Shown: one piece after another, positions 1 through 6,621 of the stretch
How the letters are laid out: the number at the start of each line of letters is the position of its first letter
Position numbering within the stretch: position 1 is the stretch's first letter
DNA from: a virus
Virus record (IMG/VR): IMGVR_UViG_3300046476_000325
Coordinates: 1-43,326 of that record
DNA length: 43,326 nt
Strand: one strand, 5' to 3'
Translations under genes and position numbers: made by a program
Notes under the pieces: generated by a model
What the model was told of the DNA's origin: nothing
Database searches by the model: none
Seen by the model: only the letters and a program-made list of their open reading frames with translations

Positions 1-123
1 CCCCAACTCGATCCGCCGCGAATTTTGTAAGGGGGTATCTCTGAGGGAGGGCCGCCGCGGAGGGAACCGGGCCAGTTTTGGGCCTAGGGGGCGCCAGGCG
101 GCCGCAGGAAGGGCGATCGGGGC
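1..123. other. Left-end non-coding leader
   Basis: No gene is visible here. The stretch is GC-rich with a short AT patch and a GGGGGTA tract around 30-40. If the window is circular or cos-ended, this is the segment just downstream of the HNH gene at the other end. A weak ribosome-binding site (AGGAAGGG) precedes the start at 124. Confidence 0.5.
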
Positions 124-1737
124 ATGGCTGAAGGGAAGGGCAAGTTCAGTCCGCGGCGGTCACAGAACGCCAACGCGAAGGGGACATTTCGGACGACCTG
201 TGATCCATATCGCCGGGGGGCGAGGAGCCGGGGCGGGAGGCCGCCGAAGGAGGGCAGCGTGGCGGATGTGAGGGCGGAAGCTGAAGCGGACGTGGCCGGA
301 GCGGCCGAGGTGCCCGAGGCGCCGCTCACCCTGGCGGCCCTGGCGCCCGATCCGCACAACCGGCGCAGGCACCCGGCGCGCAATGTAGACATGATCGCGG
401 CGGCGCTGCGCTCGGTCGGCGCGGCGCGCTCGATCGTGATCGACGAGGCGAACGAGGTGCTCGCCGGAAACGGCGTGCTCGAAGGCGCCGCCGCGGCGGG
501 CCTCTCGAAGCTCCAAGTGGTCGAGGCCGACGGCGAGACGATCGTGGCCGTGCGGCGGCGCGGCCTCACGCCCGATCAGAAGCGCGATCTCGCGCTGTTC
601 GACAATCGCGCCGCGGAGCTGGCCGAGTGGAACCCCGATCAGTTGGCGATCGATGCGGCGGCGGGCCTGCTCGCGCCGTTCTTTTTCGAGGACGAACTCG
701 CGGCGATCCTCGGCGCGGGCGAGGCGGGCCAGGGCGGCGGGCCGCTGCTGAAGGTCACGCTCGCCGATCGCTTCGGGGTGCCGCCCTTCTCCGTGCTCGA
801 CGCGCGTCAAGGGTACTGGCAGGCGCGGAAAACGGCGTGGCTCGCGCTCGGGATCGAGAGCGAGATCGGGCGCGAAGACATGGTGGGCGGCGTGGCGACG
901 ACCACCGGAAAAAATTCGGCGATGAACCGACTCACCGGGCGCCTCGCGCGCGCGAAGGACGACACCTCGCCGGTCGTGAGTATTTTCGATCCGGTGCTCT
1001 GCGAGTTGGCGTACCGCTGGTTCTCGCCGCCTGGCGGCCTCGTGATCGACCCCTTCGCGGGCGGATCGGTGCGCGGAATCGTCGCGGCGAAGCTCGGGCG
1101 CCGCTATCTCGGCGTCGATCTCAGCGCCGAGCAGCTCGCGGCCAACGAGGCGCAGGCGGATCGGATCTGTCCCGAGGGCCTGCGGCCCGCCTGGCGCCAG
1201 GGCGACGCGCGCCAGATCGAAGCGATCGCGGGCGGCGCCGCGGCCGACTTCGTCTTCAGTTGCCCGCCGTACGGCAATCTCGAAATCTACAGCGACGATC
1301 CCGCCGACATTTCGACGCTGGACTATCCCGCCTTCCGCGAAGCGTACCGCGCGATCGTGGCCGCGGCGCTGCGGATCTTGAAACCGGATCGCTTCGCGTG
1401 CTTCGTCGTCGGCGATCTGCGCGACAAGCGCGGGTTTTATCGGCGGTTCGTCGCCGACACGGCGCAGGCGTTCGAGGACGGCGGCGCGCACTTCTACAAC
1501 GATGCGGTACTCGTGACGGCGCTCGGCTCGCTGCCGCTGCGCGCGGCGGGCGCCTTCGAGAGCGGGCGGAAGCTCGCAAAGACGCACCAGAACGTGCTCG
1601 TCTTCTGCAAAGGCGATCCGAAAAAGGCCACCGAGGCGTGCGGCCCCGTCGAAGTGCAGTGGACCATCACCGAGGCCACGCCCTTCGGCGAGCGAACGAC
1701 GGCGCCCGCGGCCGCGCTCGGCGGAGAAATCGCGTGA
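124..1737 (+). CDS. ParB-like domain fused to DNA methyltransferase
   Basis: This 537-residue protein has two domains. A ParB/sulfiredoxin-like domain covers about residues 65-200; it starts at the LAPDPHNRRRHPARN stretch and its glycine motif is degenerate (GNGV at 115-118). A Rossmann methyltransferase follows. The S-adenosylmethionine motif is DPFAGGSVRG near 309-318, and the catalytic motif is SCPPYGN at 379-385, the N4/N6 amino-methyltransferase type. Ser before the PPY favours N4-cytosine or a modified substrate over the DPPY of N6-adenine enzymes, but this is only suggestive. ParB-methyltransferase fusions are a known phage arrangement. Its stop overlaps the GTG start of the next gene, so it is coupled to the PLP enzyme and the oxygenase. 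I infer that it methylates or primes bases in phage DNA. Family call strong, substrate unknown. Confidence 0.9.
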   Translation: MAEGKGKFSPRRSQNANAKGTFRTTCDPYRRGARSRGGRPPKEGSVADVRAEAEADVAGAAEVPEAPLTLAALAPDPHNRRRHPARNVDMIAAALRSVGAARSIVIDEANEVLAGNGVLEGAAAAGLSKLQVVEADGETIVAVRRRGLTPDQKRDLALFDNRAAELAEWNPDQLAIDAAAGLLAPFFFEDELAAILGAGEAGQGGGPLLKVTLADRFGVPPFSVLDARQGYWQARKTAWLALGIESEIGREDMVGGVATTTGKNSAMNRLTGRLARAKDDTSPVVSIFDPVLCELAYRWFSPPGGLVIDPFAGGSVRGIVAAKLGRRYLGVDLSAEQLAANEAQADRICPEGLRPAWRQGDARQIEAIAGGAAADFVFSCPPYGNLEIYSDDPADISTLDYPAFREAYRAIVAAALRILKPDRFACFVVGDLRDKRGFYRRFVADTAQAFEDGGAHFYNDAVLVTALGSLPLRAAGAFESGRKLAKTHQNVLVFCKGDPKKATEACGPVEVQWTITEATPFGERTTAPAAALGGEIA

Positions 1738-2483
1738 CGAACCCGTGGGAGGGCGCGCCGTTCGTGATTGAGGCGCATGAGGGCGTGGGTGTCGTGCGCG
1801 ACGACCTCCTCGAAGGCGGATCGAAGTTGCGATTTCTGCCCGCGCTGATTCCCGAGGGCACGCGCGAGGTCGTCTTCGGCGGCCCCTGCTGCGGCGGCGC
1901 GCCCCTGGCGCTCTCCGTTTTCGGGCGCGTCGCGCGGATTCGCGTCACGCTGTTCTACGCGAAGCGCGCCGAGCTGCTGCCGCGGCAGGATCGCGCGCTC
2001 CGCAACGGCGCCGCCATCTACTCGGTGCCGATGGGGTTCATGACCAACGTGCAAGCGAAGGCGCGTGCGTATGCGGCCGCCGCGGGCGCGCTGTTCCTCC
2101 CGCTCGGGTTCGATCGCGCCGAGGCGCAGGCGCCGTTCGTCGCGGCGATGCAGCGCGCGGCGGCGCGCCTGGCCGAGCCGCCCGCGGAGATCTGGTGCGC
2201 CTCGGGATCGGGGATGTTGGCGCGCTGTCTCGGCGTCGCCTTCCCTGATTCGCGCGTGATCGCCGTCGCCGTCGGCCTCCGCTCGCGCTGGCGCGCGCAG
2301 GAGTTCCCGCCGAATGTCTCCGTGCGCCCCTGCGCGCTGCGCTTCGAGCAGGAGGAGCGGCGGCCTGCGCCCTTCCCGAGCTGCCCGAACTACGACCGAA
2401 AAGCGTGGCACGCCTGCGTGGCCGATCGCAGCGCGCCGCCGTCGCGTAAATTGTTTTGGAACGTCTTGGGACACGAGCGATGA
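1734..2483 (+). CDS. Short fold-type II PLP-dependent enzyme (ACC deaminase/D-cysteine desulfhydrase-like)
   Basis: The product is 249 residues from a GTG start that overlaps the preceding TGA. The N-terminus VVRDDLLEGGSKLRF matches the R-x-D-L...G-x-K-x-R motif of the ACC deaminase/D-cysteine desulfhydrase branch. K31 is therefore the likely Schiff-base lysine. GGPCCGGAPLAL near 49-60 replaces the usual GGxxSNHxxA cofactor loop, and CASGSGML at 155-162 is the glycine-rich phosphate loop. The family is usually about 330 residues, so this is a trimmed version. It could use an amino acid to decorate a DNA base, given that it sits between a DNA methyltransferase and a 2OG oxygenase; that role is inferred. 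A threonine synthase- or cysteine synthase-like activity cannot be excluded. Confidence 0.75.
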   Translation: MTNPWEGAPFVIEAHEGVGVVRDDLLEGGSKLRFLPALIPEGTREVVFGGPCCGGAPLALSVFGRVARIRVTLFYAKRAELLPRQDRALRNGAAIYSVPMGFMTNVQAKARAYAAAAGALFLPLGFDRAEAQAPFVAAMQRAAARLAEPPAEIWCASGSGMLARCLGVAFPDSRVIAVAVGLRSRWRAQEFPPNVSVRPCALRFEQEERRPAPFPSCPNYDRKAWHACVADRSAPPSRKLFWNVLGHER

Positions 2484-3700
2484 GCACGCCCGCCTGGCAG
2501 CACGAGATCCCGATCGAGGAGCTGCGGCGCCTCGCGGCGCCCTTCAAAGCGTCGAACGCGGCGCATGTCTTCGGCGCCTTCGGCCTCGTGAAGGAACGCG
2601 ACGTGGCGGCCGCGCTCGCCGAGCAGCGATGCAGTTGGATCAACGCGGGCGCCGCGGCCGCCGTCGTCGCCTTTTCGCGCGTGCTGAAATCGGCGAGCCA
2701 CGCCACCGACTTCCGCGGCGAGCCGATCGTGATCCCGGCCGGTGATCTTCTCGTCGGTGATCTTGGATGGGCGCTGCCGCCCGAGGATCTCGCCGCGCCA
2801 GTCGCGAAGCTCCTCGATGCGCTCTGGTCGCGCAGCGGCGCGCCCGTGCAGTGGGTGGAGTGGTTCGCCGAGGACGTACCGCTGCGCGAGGCCCTGCGCG
2901 ATCTCGGGTTCGTGATCCTCGCGCGAAAGGTGATGGCAGGCAGCGAGATCAAGCACGTCGGCTGTCGTGCCCACGACGGTGCGGAGCTGGCCGCGCGCGC
3001 GCGCCGCTGCTGCCCGGCGACGCTGCCGCATGATCTCCTCACGCTGGGCGTGCTCCGGCCCGAGGCGCTCGCGGTCGAGGCCCACGAGACGATCCTCGGC
3101 GAGCTGCACGCCTTCGAGGCGGCCGCCGCGGGCGCGGCCTGGTTGCAGCACTACTCGTCGTACAACAAACGCGAGAGCTGGACCGCCTTCGCGCTGCGCG
3201 GATTCGACGCCGCGGATCCGGGGTTCATCATCAAACCCGGCGAGATGTCGAAAAAATGGAAGGCGGAACACCCGCAGCGGCTCCACGCGCGCGCGGCCTG
3301 GACGATCGCCGCCTCGGCGTTTCCCCGAACGCTCGCGATCCTGCGCCTGCTCCTCGGCGAGCGCACGCCAGAGCGCGCGCGGTTTATGAAACTCGCGCCA
3401 GGCGGCGGCGAGCTGACGCGCCACGCCGATATCACGGATCGCGAAGCGGGCACCCGCGACGGCGCGCTCGTGCGCCTGCACTTCCCGCTGATTACGCACG
3501 AGGCCGTGCGCTTCAGCGCGTGGAATCTGAGCGGCGAGCGGCTCGATCGGTATCTGCCGCCGCGCGCCCTCTGCTATCTCGATCAGCGCAAGCCACACAC
3601 GGTCGTCAACGGCTCGCCGATCGAGCGCGTGCATTTGGTGTGTGATGTGCCGAGCGATGCGGCGCTGAGAGGGATCCTCAGCGCCGCCGTGGAGGATTAG
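2480..3700 (+). CDS. GNAT-like domain fused to aspartyl/asparaginyl hydroxylase-type Fe(II)/2OG oxygenase
   Basis: The protein has 406 residues; its ATG overlaps the previous stop. The C-terminal half has a complete Asp/Arg-hydroxylase metal site: H315-x-D317 in TRHADITD, distal H373 in KPHTVVN, and R383 in ERVHLVCDV for 2-oxoglutarate binding. These match HTD...HEVWN...RVVLIVD in known members. Residues about 25-155 look like a GNAT acyltransferase: a strand-rich core, then QWVEWFAEDVPLREALRDLGFVI, which resembles the GNAT pattern in which a conserved Asn/Asp and a YExxGF stretch close the fold. The middle region (about 160-300) is helical and unassigned. Operon position with a ParB-methyltransferase and a PLP enzyme suggests it tailors a modified base. 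Oxygenase call firm, GNAT call tentative. Confidence 0.75.
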   Translation: MSTPAWQHEIPIEELRRLAAPFKASNAAHVFGAFGLVKERDVAAALAEQRCSWINAGAAAAVVAFSRVLKSASHATDFRGEPIVIPAGDLLVGDLGWALPPEDLAAPVAKLLDALWSRSGAPVQWVEWFAEDVPLREALRDLGFVILARKVMAGSEIKHVGCRAHDGAELAARARRCCPATLPHDLLTLGVLRPEALAVEAHETILGELHAFEAAAAGAAWLQHYSSYNKRESWTAFALRGFDAADPGFIIKPGEMSKKWKAEHPQRLHARAAWTIAASAFPRTLAILRLLLGERTPERARFMKLAPGGGELTRHADITDREAGTRDGALVRLHFPLITHEAVRFSAWNLSGERLDRYLPPRALCYLDQRKPHTVVNGSPIERVHLVCDVPSDAALRGILSAAVED

Positions 3701-3921
3701 AGCTTGTACTTCGAGCGGAGGGCATCGACGCCCGCGAGGATGAGCGCCTCGGGGTCGTGGCCGATCTGGCGGTAGAAGTCGGGGTTCGAGTAGGCGGCCC
3801 ACGCGCGCGTGATTGGGGCGGCCTCCTCGCCGAGATTCGGAAACTTCGCGGCGATGCGGAGCGCGGCGATAGCGTCGCCCGCAGCGAAGGCGGCCCGCAA
3901 GCGGGCCAGTTTGGAGATCAT
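3697..3921 (-). CDS. Small conserved phage protein
   Basis: The product has 74 residues: a helical N-terminus, then a conserved-looking block FPNLGEEAAPITRAWAAY followed by YRQIGHDPEAL. The pattern is familiar from phage small proteins, but I know no function. It converges on the oxygenase gene, the two stops overlapping by four bases, so no spacer terminator fits between them. It is the last gene of a leftward cluster starting at 5845 and starts five bases after the stop of the upstream gene. Confidence 0.7.
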   Translation of the reverse strand: MISKLARLRAAFAAGDAIAALRIAAKFPNLGEEAAPITRAWAAYSNPDFYRQIGHDPEALILAGVDALRSKYKL

Positions 3922-3925
3922 GAGT

Positions 3926-4300
3926 TCAGCGGCTCACCTTCCGGCCGGTGCCACGCACGAGGCCCGCGATGAGCGAGACGAGCGACGAGCCAGGCGGCGG
4001 CTCTGGCGCGCGCAGCGCCTCGGCGATCCGATCGAGCGCGGCGCGGTCGCGGCCCTTCGGGGCAGGGTGGCGCACTCCGGCGCGCTCCCAGGCCCACCCG
4101 TGGGCGCCGCAGCTCTCGTCGAGCGCGCGATCGAGGTGGCCGCCGACGACCGCCTGGCGGCAGCGCAGGCAGACGCGGCGCGGGCGCCCGGCGAGCTTCG
4201 CGGCGGCCTGCCGCTGGCGCCGCTGCGCGGGGGTGTTGGCGCGGCCGCCGAGGCGCCCGAGGGCCTGCGCGGCGCGATTGAGCGAGGTTGGTTTCGTCAT
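3926..4300 (-). CDS. Hypothetical basic protein with zinc-knuckle-like segment
   Basis: The product has 124 residues and starts at ATG behind a GAGGAG ribosome-binding site. The N-terminus has an ALGRLGGRANTPAQ motif common in small phage or plasmid DNA-associated proteins. CLRCRQAVVGGHLDRAL (C-x2-C and a following His) may bind a metal. It sits in the leftward cluster between the DUF3768 gene and the 74-residue gene. Function unknown; a nucleic-acid-binding role is only a guess from the basic N-terminus and the Cys pair. Confidence 0.7.
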   Translation of the reverse strand: MTKPTSLNRAAQALGRLGGRANTPAQRRQRQAAAKLAGRPRRVCLRCRQAVVGGHLDRALDESCGAHGWAWERAGVRHPAPKGRDRAALDRIAEALRAPEPPPGSSLVSLIAGLVRGTGRKVSR

Positions 4301-4303
4301 GGG

Positions 4304-4660
4304 TCAGTACTCCTCGGCCAGCATGAAAGTGAGCACGCGATAGGAGGCGAGCGGATCCTCGGCGCCGAACTGCATCTCCTCGTTTTCGTAGTAGTCGATC
4401 TTGAAGTTGAAGCGCGTCCCGGCCACCTCGAAGGCGGCGAAGTCGCGCTCACCGTACGGATCGTTGTCGGGGGTGAAGGCATCGAAGCGCGTCAGGGCAT
4501 AAAGGGCGCGCCCGCGCTCGGCGGCGGGCAGAGCGGCCACACCGCGCGTCATCATGACGCGGCCAGGCACCCCGCTGGCGCTGCCGAGCGAGCGGCGGAG
4601 GGCATCGTTGAGCGCGGCGATCGCCTCGCGGCGGCGCTGCGGCGAAGTCGGAGCGGCCAT
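4304..4660 (-). CDS. DUF3768 domain protein
   Basis: The product has 118 residues and spans the whole DUF3768 family length. Visible hallmarks are IAALNDALRR near the N-terminus, then VMMTRGVAAL, then FDAFTPDNDPYGERDF, FNFKIDYY and the terminal VLTFMLAEEY. The family occurs in proteobacterial plasmids and phages and has no established biochemical role. It is packed closely with its neighbours in the leftward cluster. Confidence 0.85.
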   Translation of the reverse strand: MAAPTSPQRRREAIAALNDALRRSLGSASGVPGRVMMTRGVAALPAAERGRALYALTRFDAFTPDNDPYGERDFAAFEVAGTRFNFKIDYYENEEMQFGAEDPLASYRVLTFMLAEEY

Positions 4661-5173
4661 CTACCGGCCCCCCTGGCGGTCGGCCGGATCGGTGTAGTCG
4701 CTGATCGAATCCGGCTCCGCGGCGAAGGCGCCGCAGCCATCGGGATGCGTGCATCCCGAGGTGACGCCATCGCCGGGCAGGCACCCGCAACCGGGGCAGG
4801 ACTCCGCGGCGCCCTCGCGATCGCGCGTGTCGAAATCGGGGCCGGTGATGCGCTGGCCCGGATAGTCTTCGGCGAGCGGCTCGGGATCCTCATCGTCCTC
4901 CTCGTCCTGCTCGCCGCCGCCCGGCCAGTCGAGCGCCGTCGCCGCCCTCGTGGGCAGGTACCCGAGCTGCGATCCTTCGGCGAGGTAGATGCAGGCGGGC
5001 GTGGCCTCGCGGCGGCCGCTCGCGGGCCGCGCCTGGACGCCCGCGATCTCGCCGAGGCTGTACTCGAAGGCCCACCGCGGTTGCTGCGCGAGGCGCACCT
5101 CCGCGTCGTCGCCGAACTCCGCGGCGAGGTCTTCGAGCTGGTCGATCAGGTTTCGCAAATTCTGGATGCTCAT
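4661..5173 (-). CDS. Hypothetical acidic phage protein with Cys-rich C-terminus
   Basis: The product has 170 residues. The N-terminal 50 residues (LRNLIDQLEDLAAEFGDDAEVRLAQQPRWAFEYSLGEI) form a helix then strands, a pattern seen in unassigned phage and plasmid proteins. An acidic linker follows (DEEDDEDPEPLAEDYPG). The C-terminus has five Cys (CPGCGCLPGDGVTSGC...GC) that could bind zinc. Its leader AGGAGAGTACGAACATG is identical to that of the next gene upstream, indicating a shared translation signal. Function unknown. Confidence 0.7.
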   Translation of the reverse strand: MSIQNLRNLIDQLEDLAAEFGDDAEVRLAQQPRWAFEYSLGEIAGVQARPASGRREATPACIYLAEGSQLGYLPTRAATALDWPGGGEQDEEDDEDPEPLAEDYPGQRITGPDFDTRDREGAAESCPGCGCLPGDGVTSGCTHPDGCGAFAAEPDSISDYTDPADRQGGR

Positions 5174-5203
5174 GTTCGTACTCTCCTGTCTGAAAAAAAA
5201 GGG

Positions 5204-5845
5204 TTACGCGAAATCGCCGCAAGGCTCGCAGGCGCACTCCGAGCCGGGCAGCTCGCAGCGGCGGCAGATTGGTTCGCTCGTCTCGCGCCCAAAGATCGCG
5301 CGATCGGCGGCGCGCTTCGTCGCCTCGTCGGCGGAGGGCAGCGCGGCCACGGCCTCGGCGATCGCGGCCCGCTTGTTCGCGATCTGCGTGTCGAGGCGAG
5401 CGAGAGCGCGCGCGTCGCGCTGGATCCGCGCCTGGCTCGCGGCGTCGTCGCGATTGAGGGCGAAGCGGAAGGCGCGCTCACCGCGTTGCTTGCGGCGGAT
5501 CAGCAGCTCGCCGAGGCTCGGCCCCTTCGGCGCGGCCGCGGCCTTCGCGGCCCGCTTCGCGCTGGCGCGCTTCTCGGCGGCCGCGATGATCAGGTTGGCG
5601 GCCTGCACCTTCGCGCTCGGGGCCTTCGGCGTCGCGTAGAAGGTCGCCGCGCATTCGTTGCAGCGCGTGGCCGCGTCCTCGACCCGGTGATCCGGGCAGG
5701 CCGCGCGCCCGCAGTCGCCGCAGCGCGCGAGCGAGTTGCCCGCGTCAGGGTGCGTCGAGCAGTCGGCGCCGCAGATATGGCAGGCCGCGTGCTCGTGTCC
5801 GCGCTCGTCGGTGTAGGTCGCCGCTGTCTTCGTCTTCGCTCTCAT
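5204..5845 (-). CDS. Hypothetical protein with N-terminal zinc-ribbon cluster and helical body
   Basis: The product has 213 residues. The N-terminal third has HAACHICGADC, then CGDCGRAACPDHR, then CNECAATF, so at least two treble-clef or B-box-like zinc sites are likely. A basic helical region follows (about 75-185, rich in Ala/Lys/Arg, possible coiled coil). Another Cys set, CRRCELPGSECACEPC, ends the protein. It is the first gene of the leftward cluster and shares its ribosome-binding leader with the gene at 5173. DNA or RNA binding is plausible but not shown. Confidence 0.7.
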   Translation of the reverse strand: MRAKTKTAATYTDERGHEHAACHICGADCSTHPDAGNSLARCGDCGRAACPDHRVEDAATRCNECAATFYATPKAPSAKVQAANLIIAAAEKRASAKRAAKAAAAPKGPSLGELLIRRKQRGERAFRFALNRDDAASQARIQRDARALARLDTQIANKRAAIAEAVAALPSADEATKRAADRAIFGRETSEPICRRCELPGSECACEPCGDFA

Positions 5846-5997
5846 GTTCGTACTCTCCTAGCTGAATTGGTTGTTGCCGCCGCCGCCGACCGAGCACTCA
5901 TCATCTACCGGACCGCTCCGATATTCAATGGAAATAGGCAGGCCATAACTCGCGCCGCGCGTAAGGGTTACGGCGTGGCGAGAAGGGCGGCGGCGTG
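5846..5997. promoter_or_regulatory. Divergent intergenic region, leftward promoter candidate
   Basis: This spacer separates the leftward accessory cluster from the rightward packaging operon and is more AT-rich than its surroundings. On the minus strand, TTGAAT (5923-5928) and GATGAT (5900-5905) are 17 bp apart, a weak sigma70-like pair (4/6 each). A rightward promoter must also lie here or upstream, but I cannot place it with confidence. Confidence 0.3.
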
Positions 5998-6528
5998 ATG
6001 CGCGGGCCGAAACCGCGGCCGACCGCCGCGAAGCTCCTCGACGGCAACCCTGGCAAGCGGCCGATCAACTTGGAGGAGCCGCACCCGCCCGAGGTGAGCG
6101 ATGCCTTCGACGAGCCGCCGATCGAGATCGCGGAGGATCCGCTTCAGCCGGGCGCGCTGGCGGTCGCGCGCGCCGAGTGGCGCCGCCTCGCGCCGATGCT
6201 CCGGCGCTGCCGCCAAGTCACCGAGGCCGATCGGACGGCGTTGCTCGCGCTCTGCGTGGAGTGGGATCGCTACCTCGAAGCGCGCGCGAAGGCGTTCCCG
6301 CGCGTCGTGAAAACGCAGAGCGGGTACTTCATGCCGAACCCCTGGCTCGCGATCCAGACGAAGGCGCTCTCGCTCTGTTTGAAGCTGTGGCCCGAGCTGG
6401 GCCTCACGCCGTCGAGCCGCACGCGCGTGACGACGGAGGGGCCAGGGCCGGGCGGTGATGCGTTCTCGGAGTTCGACACGGCGGTGCCGCTCGGGCCGCT
6501 GCGCGATCCGCCGCCGACGCGGCACTGA
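5998..6528 (+). CDS. terS: Phage terminase small subunit, P27 family
   Basis: The product has 176 residues from the ATG at 5998 (a GTG directly upstream would add one residue). The N-terminus RGPKPRPTAAKLLDGNPGKRPI is the classic P27/HK97 small-terminase opening. The central helices (AEWRRLAPMLRRCRQVTEADRTALLALCVEWDRY) and SGYFMPNPWLAIQTKALSL complete the family pattern. It should bind the packaging site on phage DNA and recruit the large subunit, which begins 93 bases downstream after a hairpin. The ribosome-binding site is weak. Confidence 0.93.
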   Translation: MRGPKPRPTAAKLLDGNPGKRPINLEEPHPPEVSDAFDEPPIEIAEDPLQPGALAVARAEWRRLAPMLRRCRQVTEADRTALLALCVEWDRYLEARAKAFPRVVKTQSGYFMPNPWLAIQTKALSLCLKLWPELGLTPSSRTRVTTEGPGPGGDAFSEFDTAVPLGPLRDPPPTRH

Positions 6529-6538
6529 GAAAAACGAA

Positions 6539-6565
6539 GGGGCCGCGGTTGAGCGCCGCGGCCCC
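6539..6565 (+). terminator. Perfect 10-bp hairpin between the terminase genes
   Basis: GGGGCCGCGG at 6539-6548 pairs perfectly with CCGCGGCCCC at 6556-6565 across a 7-base loop. No T-run follows, so it is not a standard intrinsic terminator. It may attenuate, pause or stabilise the message between the small and large subunits, or mark a protein-binding site. Confidence 0.45.
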
Positions 6566-6621
6566 GAGCAGGCGAGAAGACCCACCCTTGGTCCAGAGAG
6601 GGCACCGGAAGTATAACGCCG

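Noticed and set aside
160-1587. Long minus-strand open frame opposite the methyltransferase gene
   Set aside because: Antisense shadow: Arg-rich, no motif, while the plus strand encodes complete methyltransferase motifs.
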